DNA of 38,509 nt. Source: a bacterium. GTDB lineage: Bacteria > Campylobacterota > Campylobacteria > Campylobacterales > Sulfurovaceae. A model generated the notes under the pieces. The model was not told the origin of the DNA, made no database searches, and saw nothing but the letters and a program-made list of their open reading frames with translations. Below, piece after piece: positions 27,041-37,060 of the stretch (position 1 is its first letter; each line of letters begins with the position of its first letter). The DNA lies in assembly GCA_018822805.1 (NCBI GenBank), contig JAHJJU010000116.1, positions 1-38,509 on the forward strand, read 5' to 3'. The position numbers were made by a program, and so were the translations under genes.

Positions 27041-28012
27041 TTAAATCGGTAAAACGCGAATGTTTTCGTCCACTTTTTCTTTGAGTATGTTTTCAATGGC
27101 AAAGAGTGTACCCGTACTTGAACTGGCACATCCACTACAGGCACCAAGGTATCGAATGTAGATGTCAAAGTGAGCACCGTTCTCTTTGATGTCCAAAATT
27201 TCCATGTCACCACCGTCCATAATAAGCATTTGACGGATGTTGTCATCAATCACTTTATCAACAGCTTTAAGACGTTGAACCACCGTCATTTGAGCAAAAT
27301 CAACATCTGCACCGGCTGCCATGCTGTCAGCTGTCGTTGCCATTTTTTCTTTTTCATACTCTTCAAGTAAATCAACCAAATAGATATCTTTGGCTTCATG
27401 TCCACCCGGTTTAATACATGATTTACAGAACGCACCGGCTTTGGTATAGTCCGTAATTTGCTCAATGGTGGTAAGGTTATTTAGACGAATAACCTCTTTA
27501 AGTGTTGAGAGGCTTACTCTTGCACATTCACAAACAATAAACTCTTCTTCAAAGCTCTCCATATCAACATTGAGGTATTGACCGGCTGCTTTTTTAATAA
27601 CATCGTATGCCATGACTGAACAGTGCATTTTTTGAGGTGGAACCGATGGTACATCCGGAGTATCACGCATGGCCATTTCCACATCAATGTTGGTAATTTT
27701 TACAGCTTCTTGAACGGTTTTACCTTTACAAAGTTCTGCCATGGTATCCGAAGAGGCAATGGCTGTACCACAACCAAAACTTTTAAATTTTGATTCGACA
27801 ATCACATCACTCTTTGGGTCAACTGCCCAATATAGACGAACGGCATCGCCACAACTCTCTGCACCAAAGTCAGCCACAATAAGTTTTGCACCCATTGCCT
27901 CTGCTTCTTCTTGTTTAATGTCACCCATATTTTTTGGGTTGTTCATCAACTCTGCTACTTTATCACTGTATTGGTCCCAAATGGTACCACCAATTAAACT
28001 GTCCATTCCCAT
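27041..28012 (-). CDS. nifU: NifU-type Fe-S cluster scaffold protein
   Basis: A 323-residue, three-domain scaffold. The IscU-like domain has its cluster cysteines in AESCGD (Cys54), FGCGTA (Cys81) and MHCSV (Cys131). The central BFD-type [2Fe-2S] domain has CEC (Cys161, Cys163) and CKSC (Cys196, Cys199). The C-terminal Nfu domain has CSGC (Cys292, Cys295). It receives sulfur from the cysteine desulfurase encoded upstream and hands clusters to apoproteins. In Campylobacterota this NifS/NifU pair serves general Fe-S assembly, and no nitrogen-fixation genes are present here. AAAGGA precedes the ATG. The 82-bp gap after nifS holds two REP-like palindromes. Confidence 0.95.
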   Translation of the reverse strand: MGMDSLIGGTIWDQYSDKVAELMNNPKNMGDIKQEEAEAMGAKLIVADFGAESCGDAVRLYWAVDPKSDVIVESKFKSFGCGTAIASSDTMAELCKGKTVQEAVKITNIDVEMAMRDTPDVPSVPPQKMHCSVMAYDVIKKAAGQYLNVDMESFEEEFIVCECARVSLSTLKEVIRLNNLTTIEQITDYTKAGAFCKSCIKPGGHEAKDIYLVDLLEEYEKEKMATTADSMAAGADVDFAQMTVVQRLKAVDKVIDDNIRQMLIMDGGDMEILDIKENGAHFDIYIRYLGACSGCASSSTGTLFAIENILKEKVDENIRVLPI

Positions 28013-28043
28013 ATTTTTTCCTTTGTGTTTTTAATCTTATGTT

Positions 28044-28076
28044 GTTCGATAAAATCGAACCTACGGTTTTTAAATA
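28044..28076 (-). repeat. REP-like palindrome with GTAGG head, copy 2
   Basis: On the - strand ACCGTAG is followed by GTTCGAT-TTT-ATCGAAC. Head, length and A/T core match copy 1 at 16587-16612. It lies between nifS and nifU, where it could shape the relative expression of the two genes. Confidence 0.65.
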
Positions 28077-28085
28077 TTATCTCTA

Positions 28086-29297
<1,212 letters not shown>

Positions 29298-29680
29298 TTA
29301 ATTCCTTTGAGTTCAACTCATTATTTTTTAAATCAGACAAATTTTGTCCTAATTAACTTTGCCCATACTACATGATGAAACCTTAAAGTGTCATAAAGTG
29401 GGAAAATTTTTGAAATTATAATCCTTTTGTGGTTAAAAAGGAGTTAGAAGCCTTTTTTTAGTGAAGATCGTCAAAAATTAAAATGTTTTTTTATATTAAA
29501 GTCTAATTGTTTTTAAAATATTAAAAAATAATAAAAATAATTATTATATGTATAGAGTTAAACATAATATGCATATTTTTTTATAAATCATTGATGTTTT
29601 TAGAAAAATAAGATAATAATTTTAAATAAAATAGGTATACTTTAAATAAAAATATAAGTAAAGAATGCAAAGGTTTAAAA
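29298..29680. other. 383-bp AT-rich intergenic region between nifS and TPR gene
   Basis: Divergent promoter region. Besides the two palindromes near nifS it holds a TATAAT (29417-29422) and, just after it, a 7-bp stem AAAAAGG/CCTTTTT (29435-29441 and 29451-29457) followed by T residues on the + strand. That hairpin could be a leader attenuator or a remnant terminator. The rest is nearly pure A/T with no supported gene. Confidence 0.5.
29308..29348 (-). promoter_or_regulatory. Two odd-centred palindromes upstream of nifS
   Basis: TGAGTT-C-AACTCA (29308-29320) and GACAAA-T-TTTGTC (29336-29348) are perfect 6-1-6 inverted repeats within 51 bases of the nifS start. The second sits where a promoter-overlapping operator would be expected and has the general size of Rrf2-family (IscR-like) sites. 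The regulator is inferred, not shown. Confidence 0.4.
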
Positions 29681-30544
29681 ATGGTTGATAATGTTTCTAG
29701 TCTAAGTAGTGTTATGGAAAATAATGGTTCTTTGGCATTATCATCATTGAAGTTTCAACAAAAATTAAAAAAGCCTACAGCTGAAGAGTATAATGCATTG
29801 GCCGGTCTTTATAAGAGTAGAAATTTAAATAAGAAAGTTATTTATTTTTATACAAAAGCTTTAGAAGTACGAGAGGCAACTTTAGGTTCGATGGATAAAA
29901 AGATTGCAAACTCATATAAGAGTTTAGCTGAAGCATACTATAAAGATGGCTCAAATCTAAAAGCAATTACTTTATATAAAAAAGCATTAATCATTATAGA
30001 AAATATTTATGGTACTGAACATACCGAATCTTCTACGATATACAGCAATTTAGCCAACATATATTTCTCAAACGATAATTTTAATGAGGCATGTAAACTT
30101 TATAAAAAAGCATTAGAAATTCGAGTTAGAGACTTAGGTGAAGAGCATCCACATACAGCAAAAAGTTATCATGATTTGGCCTATTTTTATGCAACATCTG
30201 AAGAGTATGAATTGGCATTGCCTCTATTTAAACAAGCATTAAAGATAAGAAAAAATTTATTGAGAATGAGTCATCCTGATACAGCAACAAGTTATAACAA
30301 TTTGGCCATCTGTTATTATCATCTTTTTGAGTATGAAAAGGCATATGATAATTTAATGAAAGCTATTAAAATTAGAGAGTTAATATTAGCTCCAAAAGAT
30401 CAGATTTTGTTAAGTTCAAAAAAGAATTTATTAGAGATAGAAAAGAAGTTCTCTAAAAATTACAAAATTAGTAAAGAAACATTATTAGAAAAAATAATTA
30501 ATAGTTACAGACTTGTGTTTGGAACCAATAAGCTACGGGCATAA
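29681..30544 (+). CDS. Tetratricopeptide-repeat protein (kinesin-light-chain type)
   Basis: A 287-residue protein made of about five TPRs with 42-residue spacing, typical of the TPR_10/TPR_12 (kinesin light chain) type: repeats of SYxxLAxxYxxxxxYxxAxxLYKKALxIR. No signal peptide or membrane segment is present, so a cytoplasmic protein-protein interaction role is likely. Local sequence is very A/T-rich. A poorly conserved, basic C-terminal tail (about 240-287) follows the repeats. The next gene encodes a shorter relative, suggesting a duplicated pair. No enzymatic domain or specific partner is identifiable. Confidence 0.82.
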   Translation: MVDNVSSLSSVMENNGSLALSSLKFQQKLKKPTAEEYNALAGLYKSRNLNKKVIYFYTKALEVREATLGSMDKKIANSYKSLAEAYYKDGSNLKAITLYKKALIIIENIYGTEHTESSTIYSNLANIYFSNDNFNEACKLYKKALEIRVRDLGEEHPHTAKSYHDLAYFYATSEEYELALPLFKQALKIRKNLLRMSHPDTATSYNNLAICYYHLFEYEKAYDNLMKAIKIRELILAPKDQILLSSKKNLLEIEKKFSKNYKISKETLLEKIINSYRLVFGTNKLRA

Positions 30545-30603
30545 GATATAAAAAATACTATTAATTAATGCGTTGAATGAATGGGGAAGACCTACAGGAG
30601 TTA

Positions 30604-31080
30604 ATGATGCTAGAAAAAAGTTTAGAGTTTTATCAAGAGGCGTTATATTTACGAGAGCAATCCTTAGGCTCCAAACATCTCTTTACGGCAGAGCTCCATC
30701 AGAAGATAGGTAAACTTTATGAGCAAGGTGGAGCATATAACGAAGCTTTAAGACATTATAAAAAAGCGTTATGGATGCGTAAAGAACTCTCTTACGTAGA
30801 AAACAATCTTTTAATCGCAGAAAGTTACAATAATCTTGCTGTACTCTATTACTACATGCAGCAATATGCCATAGCAAAGAGCTACATAGATAAAACGGTA
30901 AATATTAGAAAGAAGCTATTAGCTCCAGATAATGAGCTTTTAATGAACAGTTATTACAATCAAAAATTTATTTATAAAGAGTGTCAATCCAAAAGAGATT
31001 ACCTATCTTTTTGTTTTAAATATTTATATGAGAATATAGCAGCATTTTTTCGACGATTTTCATATAAAAAAGAGTTTTAG
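30604..31080 (+). CDS. Short tetratricopeptide-repeat protein, paralogue of the preceding gene
   Basis: A 158-residue protein with about three TPRs of the 42-residue type. Its segment KTVNIRKKLLAPDNELL matches AIKIRELILAPKDQILL of the upstream protein, so the two are paralogues. The ATG pair at 30604/30607 is favoured because AGGAG (30596-30600) lies just before it; an in-frame ATG at 30577 would add nine residues without a comparable ribosome site. The C-terminal 40 residues are aromatic and basic, without a clear membrane helix. It is probably co-transcribed with the first TPR gene. Function unknown. Confidence 0.78.
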   Translation: MMLEKSLEFYQEALYLREQSLGSKHLFTAELHQKIGKLYEQGGAYNEALRHYKKALWMRKELSYVENNLLIAESYNNLAVLYYYMQQYAIAKSYIDKTVNIRKKLLAPDNELLMNSYYNQKFIYKECQSKRDYLSFCFKYLYENIAAFFRRFSYKKEF

Positions 31081-31086
31081 TATAAT
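31081..31086 (+). promoter_or_regulatory. Candidate -10 element for tRNA-Val
   Basis: A consensus TATAAT begins directly after the TPR gene stop codon, 48 bases before the mature tRNA. A small hairpin GTGGAAT/ATTCCAC (31097-31103, 31113-31119) lies in the predicted leader. Confidence 0.5.
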
Positions 31087-31133
31087 CTCTATTTAAGTGG
31101 AATAAAAATATAATTCCACCCCTTACAATATGT

Positions 31134-31209
31134 GATCGCGTAACTCAGTTGGTAGAGTACTTCCTTGACATGGAAGAAGTCGTTGGTTCAAGTCCAATCG
31201 TGATCACCA
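31134..31209 (+). tRNA. tRNA-Val (anticodon GAC)
   Basis: A complete 76-nt cloverleaf. Acceptor GATCGCG pairs with CGTGATC (one G-T pair). The D-arm is ACTC/GAGT and the anticodon stem CTTCC/GGAAG, with loop TTGACAT presenting GAC at 31167-31169. The T-arm is GTTGG-TTCAAGT-CCAAT. Discriminator A and an encoded CCA end the gene. It stands alone rather than in a tRNA cluster. Confidence 0.97.
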
Positions 31210-31315
31210 TTTTTTATAGCACTTTTCCCTTTACTCTGCGTTGTTGTCCTTCGTCACGTACAGGAGTACGCTTCCTTGTACACGCCTTGATTAAAGAAAA
31301 AATTGCTATAAAAAA
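31210..31315 (+). repeat. 106-nt palindromic element with 12-bp terminal inverted repeats
   Basis: TTTTTTATAGCA (31210-31221) is the exact reverse complement of TGCTATAAAAAA (31304-31315). Between them lies GC-richer sequence with an internal hairpin CGTAC-AGGA-GTACG. It begins directly after the tRNA CCA end. It has no ORF and resembles a short interspersed (MITE/REP-like) element; it may also terminate tRNA transcription. No flanking target duplication is obvious. Confidence 0.6.
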
Positions 31316-31414
31316 GCTTTTTTAATGTATTTATCATAGTAATAATTTTCTTTATTATTACAAATCATAAGTGAAACATTCATTTTTTTACACTTCTATG
31401 CTAAAATTTATCTT

Positions 31415-33109
31415 ATGAAGCATTATATATTTATTTTACTCCTTGTTACGGCAGTAGTTCAGGGGAAGAGTTTTAGCAATATCAAGTTTACGGGAGATAT
31501 TGACAGATTGACTGGTGAGTTTGATCGGGCAACCCTGTTGAAGATTTGTCACATAGAGTATCCTGCAATTTATAAATTATGGAAAAGTGATCCTACTTTT
31601 GAAGAGGATCAAATTAAAGAATTTGTGGAGAACTTAACGGACTACGCACAGAGTATGGGATATTATCGTGCTGAAGTGAATGCTACTATGACTAACGATA
31701 GTATTTATTTAAATATCAAAAAAAATTTACCCATTAAAGTGACTTCGGTAAACATGAATGCTGAGTTCGAGCATTTTGCTCTTTTTAAGAAAAGTGAACG
31801 TTTTAGAACCATTGATTTTACAGAGACCAAAAAGAAGATTGTTCGTTACCTTGAAGAAAGTGGGTATCCTACTTACCAAATGAATGCCAAAGCTTTTGTA
31901 GATCTTGACGTATATAAAGTTGATATTAATATGAGTATCGATAAAGGAGTTAAACGTTATTTTTCCAAAACCGACATCCATAACAGCTCTCACGTTGACA
32001 ATGAATTAATACTTGAAGAGATTGAGTATGCTGAAGATGAACTTTATAATGTTTTAAAACTTGAAGAGAGTTATGACAATATATATAGACTGGGTGCCTT
32101 TGAAAAGATAAAAATGGAAGCTGATTTTAACAACAGTGAAGGAAAGACACCTATTCATATTGTGCTTGAAGAGGGAAAAACAAAAGAGTTTGCTTCAAAC
32201 TTGGGATACGATACCGAAGAGGGTGCAAGAGGTGGAGTAGCATATATTGACCACAATTTCTTCGGAAACTTACGTGAATTTAGAGCAGGATTAAAAGTTT
32301 CACAGAGGGGTTATAAAGCGGATACTTCTTTTTATGACCCCAGAATTAAAGTACCCTTACTGGAAAAAATAAGTTTTAGAAATGAGTTGGGTTACAGTAA
32401 ATGGGATTATGATTCCTATGTTGAAAACCTTTTTACTGAACGTGTTACTTTTGGAAAATCTTTTATTGGCTTAGAGCACTTTTTTGGATTTCAATTGGAA
32501 CACTCTGAGATTGAATCGGGTATACCGGCTTTTTTAAGTGGAAATTATCTGATTAACTCTCTTTTTTATCGTGTGTTGATTGATAAACGTGACTCTGCTA
32601 TGGATGCTAAAAATGGATATTACACCTCACTTTATGTTGAAAAAGCAATGAAAGAGATAGCTTCAGAGATTGATTACTTGAAAGTATTGGCAGAGGCACG
32701 TTATATTAAAGAGTTTAAGCCTATGGTTTTTGCTTTTAAAGTCAAAGCTGGAACCATCTCTGAGGAAACACCACCTTTTAAACATTTCTTTTTAGGTGGA
32801 GCCATGAGTAACCGTGGGTACGAGTATAGAGATTTAGGCCCTCATAGTTCGGGTTATCCTCTGGGTGGATTGAGCATTATTGATGGTTCTTTTGAATCGC
32901 GTTATTATGTGACCGATAACTTTTCACTGGTTGGTTTCATAGATGCCTCTAAGCTTTCTGAAGAGGTCAATGATTTTTCTGGGGATTGGTACCGAAGTTA
33001 TGGTTTAGGTTTACGCTACCTGTCGGTTATTGGTCCTTTACGTTTGGATGTTGGTTATCCTACAGAGGGTGGTTTTGCACTGCATCTTGGAATAGGACAA
33101 GTATTTTGA
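31415..33109 (+). CDS. tamA: Omp85-family outer-membrane protein, TamA-like
   Basis: A 564-residue exported protein with a signal peptide (residues 1-17), an N-terminal region with POTRA-like alpha/beta repeats to about residue 265, and a C-terminal beta-barrel of the Omp85/BamA superfamily. Barrel features include LGGAMSNRGYEYRDLGP (the conserved lid-loop R-G-[YF] motif), GSFESRYY, LRLDVGYP and a terminal Phe. TamA works with TamB to assemble autotransporters and maintain the outer membrane. The next gene encodes TamB, overlapping by four bases, which separates this from housekeeping BamA. It is slightly shorter than enterobacterial TamA. Confidence 0.9.
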   Translation: MKHYIFILLLVTAVVQGKSFSNIKFTGDIDRLTGEFDRATLLKICHIEYPAIYKLWKSDPTFEEDQIKEFVENLTDYAQSMGYYRAEVNATMTNDSIYLNIKKNLPIKVTSVNMNAEFEHFALFKKSERFRTIDFTETKKKIVRYLEESGYPTYQMNAKAFVDLDVYKVDINMSIDKGVKRYFSKTDIHNSSHVDNELILEEIEYAEDELYNVLKLEESYDNIYRLGAFEKIKMEADFNNSEGKTPIHIVLEEGKTKEFASNLGYDTEEGARGGVAYIDHNFFGNLREFRAGLKVSQRGYKADTSFYDPRIKVPLLEKISFRNELGYSKWDYDSYVENLFTERVTFGKSFIGLEHFFGFQLEHSEIESGIPAFLSGNYLINSLFYRVLIDKRDSAMDAKNGYYTSLYVEKAMKEIASEIDYLKVLAEARYIKEFKPMVFAFKVKAGTISEETPPFKHFFLGGAMSNRGYEYRDLGPHSSGYPLGGLSIIDGSFESRYYVTDNFSLVGFIDASKLSEEVNDFSGDWYRSYGLGLRYLSVIGPLRLDVGYPTEGGFALHLGIGQVF

Positions 33110-36100
33110 AAAAATTATTTTTAATAAGCTATTCATTAATTGCCTGGTTGATTATCGTATTGATACTCTTATCAGTTTTTCTCTTTTTTGTAGTTGAGTC
33201 CCCGTCAACGGTTTTGAATTTGGTCAAAACACCGTTGAAAGAGCAGGGTATTAATTATGCTTCAATGGATGGAGGGTTTCTCTCTGGATTTGTACTTAAA
33301 GATGTGAACTATCAAGACAAAATAAAAGCCAAAGAGCTTCGGTTAAAAGTAAATGTTAAACAGCTGAACAAGAGGGTTTTATACATTGATAACGTGGTGA
33401 TTGATAATTTAGAAGTTGATCAAGAATTTTTAGCCTCATTAATGGATGCCAATGCCACAGAAGATGGAAATAAAAGTAGCCAAAAAGTGACCTTACCTTT
33501 TGATAGGGTAATCGTCAATAATGCCGATATCTCTCTACACAATACGAGTTATCAAGCCTATCATGTGAATAATGCAAAACTGCACATTGATAAACTGGAT
33601 ACCGATATGAAAGAGGAGTACGAGGGAGAGGTAACTTTTGTAGTAGAGAGTAATGTGACAGAGCTTGACCTTAATGCAACATTTAAAAATGAAGCATATA
33701 GCGTGCATGCCAATATTGAAGGTGAAAAATCATTTTTAGCTCCTTTTGTTGCTGAACAGAATATCACTTTCCTTTCAAATCCAAAAATCACGGTAGAAGT
33801 AGAGGGAAACTTAGAAGCATTAGACTATAAACTAACAACACATCGTTTAGAGCTTCAACAAAATGAGTATCGTGTAGCGAGCAAAGTTCTAAATGCTTTT
33901 GGTCACTACAACATTAAAACAAATGATTTAGAGAGCACCTTTAAAACCGAGCTTGATGCCAATGTAGCACAGTTAAAGTTGGATGCCCATGCCAAATTGA
34001 ATTTTGATGATGTGAACAACAGTCTGGTGTTTAATGCCGATATGAAGTTTGAGCCTAAAGAGGGTCTAGTTAAAAATGAATTAAAAGAGCAAAATATTAC
34101 GATAGATAGGTTACCATTAATCACCTTGATGGCAAAAGGTAGTATGAAAGAGATTGACTTCTCCACAATAATAGAAGGTTTAAAAGCCAAACAAAATGAA
34201 CGCTCTTTAGATTTGAAGGTATTGAATATGAGAGGAAGTACCAATGTGCTTAAAGGAGATACCACATTAATAGCAGATACCTATTTTGATTCATCGGTAG
34301 CCAAGGGAGAGGTGAATGTAAACACAGCACTAAATTTTAAAGATTTGAACAGTACTTTAGTGTTTGATGGTAGAGCCACGTTGAATGCTCATACTGCTTT
34401 TATAAATCCATTTTTAAAAGATGCTGACCTAATTTTACAAGGGGAAACCCCAATTAATCTTGAAGCCGTTGGAAATAGGGAGAAGTTAACGGTTAAGCTG
34501 AATGCCAGTTCCATGCTTTTAAAAGATAAAGTACTTTCCAAAGCAACACTTCAAAGTGAACCCATTGTATTCAATCTAAAAACAGATCAACTGAAAGGAG
34601 CTTTAAATCTTTACTCTGATGCTAAAAACATGGATTTAAAACTCAATACCCGGTTTGTAGGGGATTATACGAAAATTGATAAATTTGAGACAGCCACTCA
34701 TGTTGTGGTCAATAATTTTAATGCATTTGGCGTGAACTTAACAAGCCTTGCACCATTGGTACTTGATGCTAAAAGTAACAGTAAAGGGGTCTTGTTAACG
34801 CTGGATTCTAAAAAGATAAATATGCATGTTCAAAGTAGTGACCATGATCAGTTGACATTTGATATAAAAACAGACAATATATATCTTTCTAAAATAGTAG
34901 AGGTTCCTGATGAACTCAAAAATAAATTTGTAAAGTTGGATTTAGAAGGTAATGCCAAACTCTCAAAAAAGTATTTTTCACTTAAAGGGGTTTTGGCGTC
35001 CAATAAGCAGTTTAAAGTAGATGTCAATGCTCATAATAGTAATAAAGGTTTAGAAGCAAATTTCTATAGTAAACATTTAAAAGTTCAAGCTATGGGTAAT
35101 TTAGAAAGTAAAAACATTGAAGCGACAGTAAACATTGACTCTTTAACAAAGGTACAAGAAGAGTTTATGGCACTCTATCCATTTTCTGCTGTACCGGTTG
35201 ATGGATCATTGGTATTGAAAGCAAGGCTTAAAGGGGAGGAGATTTTAATAACACTTGATTCACCAAAGTTAAAACTGGATGGATTTAATGTGGAACAGTT
35301 ACAAATAGAGGGTGATTATAAAAATGAATTGTTAACGCTCAATACATTGAAATTCAAAACCACAGATTTTAAAGATGAGCGTCTAAATAAAGCATTTTAT
35401 CTGAATCAAAAAGGGAAAATTCATTTGGGCAAAAAACGAGATATATTCTTAGACATGCATCCAAAAATTTTAATAAAAGCAGAGGGAACAGCAGAGAACT
35501 TAGAAGGGGATTTTAGTATAGAGTCACTGCCTCTTGGTTACCCTGCTTATGGAAGTACGGTTTTTAGTTCACAGATTCATTATGAGCAGTTTGGTAAAAA
35601 GAAAAAGATTGTAGGAGGAATCTCCTTAGAGAAGATGAAACTCTTTTATGAAGCAAAATTTTTAGATGCAGCACATGACCCTGATGTTGTGGTGATGACG
35701 AAAAAAGATAAAAAAAAGAAAAAAGAGAGGGATACCTTTTTAGAAGATACCTCTATAGACCTTGCTATTTATGCACCGGATGCTCTGTATAAAACACGAG
35801 ATATTGATTTAAAATTTACGGTGGATGTCAAAGCAAAAAAAGAGTTTGGTAAACGTTTAGGTATGTTAGGAAAAGTACATGAAATTCAGGGGCGTGTGGA
35901 ACAAGCACCTAAACTTTTCAAGGTGCTTGACTCTAGTATTGTATTTAGAGGAACCAAAGAGATTAATCCTCTGTTAGATATTCAAGTCGAACATGAGTTA
36001 CCTGATGTGTTGATTAGCATTGATATTCACGGTGATGCCAATCGTCCTAAACTGGATTTTTCATCAGATCCACTCATGCCTAAAAAAGATATTTTATCTT

Positions 36101-36444
36101 ATTTGTTGTTTGGCGTCTCTACAGCCAATCTTGCAGAAGGAGAAGGTTCTTTAGGACGAGAAGCACAACTTTTTATTATGAATCAAGCAGCCAGAGATTT
36201 TGCTTATGAAGTTGAGTTGGATCGAATTTTTATTAAAGATGACGGTACAGGTGAGGGCTATGCTGTGCAAATAGGTAAAAAAGTACAAGACGATACGATG
36301 TTTGTGATAGAAAATGCCAAAGAGGGAAACAGCTATATTTTAGAGTACGATGTGAGTAAAAGTATTAAAGTAGAGCTAGGACAGCACCAAAAAACAGTGC
36401 CGTCGCAAAGTTTAGATATCTTCTTTAAAAAGAAGTTCAAATAA
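33106..36444 (+). CDS. tamB: TamB-like translocation/lipid-transport protein (DUF490)
   Basis: A 1112-residue, AsmA-like envelope-spanning protein. The likely start is a TTG at 33106 that overlaps the tamA stop codon as TTGA, giving MKKLFLISYSLIAW and one N-terminal inner-membrane helix (about residues 4-30). An upstream in-frame ATG lies deep inside tamA and adds no membrane signal. The long middle is repetitive beta-sheet, which forms a hydrophobic groove in this family. The C-terminal DUF490 domain shows LDSSIVFRGTKEINPLLDIQVEH and PKKDILSYLLFGV. With TamA it links inner and outer membranes and probably moves phospholipid. A Lys-rich run (DKKKKKERD) sits near residue 868. Confidence 0.9.
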   Translation: MKKLFLISYSLIAWLIIVLILLSVFLFFVVESPSTVLNLVKTPLKEQGINYASMDGGFLSGFVLKDVNYQDKIKAKELRLKVNVKQLNKRVLYIDNVVIDNLEVDQEFLASLMDANATEDGNKSSQKVTLPFDRVIVNNADISLHNTSYQAYHVNNAKLHIDKLDTDMKEEYEGEVTFVVESNVTELDLNATFKNEAYSVHANIEGEKSFLAPFVAEQNITFLSNPKITVEVEGNLEALDYKLTTHRLELQQNEYRVASKVLNAFGHYNIKTNDLESTFKTELDANVAQLKLDAHAKLNFDDVNNSLVFNADMKFEPKEGLVKNELKEQNITIDRLPLITLMAKGSMKEIDFSTIIEGLKAKQNERSLDLKVLNMRGSTNVLKGDTTLIADTYFDSSVAKGEVNVNTALNFKDLNSTLVFDGRATLNAHTAFINPFLKDADLILQGETPINLEAVGNREKLTVKLNASSMLLKDKVLSKATLQSEPIVFNLKTDQLKGALNLYSDAKNMDLKLNTRFVGDYTKIDKFETATHVVVNNFNAFGVNLTSLAPLVLDAKSNSKGVLLTLDSKKINMHVQSSDHDQLTFDIKTDNIYLSKIVEVPDELKNKFVKLDLEGNAKLSKKYFSLKGVLASNKQFKVDVNAHNSNKGLEANFYSKHLKVQAMGNLESKNIEATVNIDSLTKVQEEFMALYPFSAVPVDGSLVLKARLKGEEILITLDSPKLKLDGFNVEQLQIEGDYKNELLTLNTLKFKTTDFKDERLNKAFYLNQKGKIHLGKKRDIFLDMHPKILIKAEGTAENLEGDFSIESLPLGYPAYGSTVFSSQIHYEQFGKKKKIVGGISLEKMKLFYEAKFLDAAHDPDVVVMTKKDKKKKKERDTFLEDTSIDLAIYAPDALYKTRDIDLKFTVDVKAKKEFGKRLGMLGKVHEIQGRVEQAPKLFKVLDSSIVFRGTKEINPLLDIQVEHELPDVLISIDIHGDANRPKLDFSSDPLMPKKDILSYLLFGVSTANLAEGEGSLGREAQLFIMNQAARDFAYEVELDRIFIKDDGTGEGYAVQIGKKVQDDTMFVIENAKEGNSYILEYDVSKSIKVELGQHQKTVPSQSLDIFFKKKFK

Positions 36445-36452
36445 ACCTGTAG

Positions 36453-36474
36453 GGGCAGAGCCAAGTCTCTGCCC
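36453..36474. terminator. Bidirectional terminator with GTAGG-headed hairpin
   Basis: GGGCAGAG (36453-36460) pairs with CTCTGCCC (36467-36474) around CCAAGT, preceded by TGTAGG. It lies between convergent tamB and the DUF420 gene. The head matches the REP-like repeats at 16587 and 28076. Confidence 0.7.
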
Positions 36475-36486
36475 TCTGCTTTTACA

Positions 36487-36966
36487 TTAATAAACAAACA
36501 GCAGTAAATAGACCCAAATACCGGTAAATGAGGTAAGAATAATACCAATAAAGGTACGCATACCGGCTCTTCTATGTGTCTGAGAAAATTGTCCGGGTAA
36601 TTTATGCTTATTATGGTCTTTTCGTGCAGAGACGAGTGTACTGATCCAAATTCCTAAAGTAATAACAGCAATAATAATGTGCACAATAAGTACCCAAAAT
36701 GCATAGGTATGTGAAGTTGTACTCTTTTCCATAAAGGCATTAAAGCCACCACCTAAACGAACACCATACTCAAAATAGCCTACAACAATAACCGAAACAA
36801 TAAAAAGAAGCGTTTGTGTTAAAGCATGCAGTTTGTATGATTTTATTTTTGCTAAAAAAATAGCTCCCAATATCAATAGTGGTAACAATGCCACAATAAG
36901 TGTAACAAAGTCCATAAAAAAAGGTGCTCTTGTTCCTAAAAATCCAGATTCAAACATATAATCCAT
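36487..36966 (-). CDS. DUF420 family membrane protein
   Basis: A 159-residue protein with four to five membrane helices. Its N-terminal GFLGTRAPFFMDFV and scattered histidines (HALTQ, TSHTYAFW, VHIIIA, THRRAG) match DUF420, the YozB/CtaM family. CtaM-type proteins are needed for maturation of haem-copper oxidases in Firmicutes; whether the Campylobacterota members do the same is not known. No oxidase genes lie beside it. An AGGAAA ribosome site precedes the ATG at 36966. It is downstream of, and on the same strand as, the LysM gene pair, but a hairpin between them suggests a separate transcript. Confidence 0.82.
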   Translation of the reverse strand: MDYMFESGFLGTRAPFFMDFVTLIVALLPLLILGAIFLAKIKSYKLHALTQTLLFIVSVIVVGYFEYGVRLGGGFNAFMEKSTTSHTYAFWVLIVHIIIAVITLGIWISTLVSARKDHNKHKLPGQFSQTHRRAGMRTFIGIILTSFTGIWVYLLLFVY

Positions 36967-37036
36967 CGTTTTTCCTAATTAAAAAAATTTGTTCTGAATA
37001 TAGCATTTTTTGCTTAATATTGATTTGTTTTAATTG

Positions 37037-37056
37037 AGGTGCTTCTAAAAGCACCT
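37037..37056. terminator. Hairpin at the end of the LysM operon
   Basis: AGGTGCTT (37037-37044) and AAGCACCT (37049-37056) form an 8-bp stem with a 4-base loop, directly after the LysM gene stop codon. On the - strand the following bases are A/T-rich without a strong T-run. Confidence 0.6.
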
Positions 37057-37060
37057 TTAT

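Noticed and set aside
29417-29460. A small RNA gene from the TATAAT to the T-run hairpin
   Set aside because: The predicted transcript would be only about 30 bases, essentially the hairpin itself, so a leader or remnant structure is more likely.
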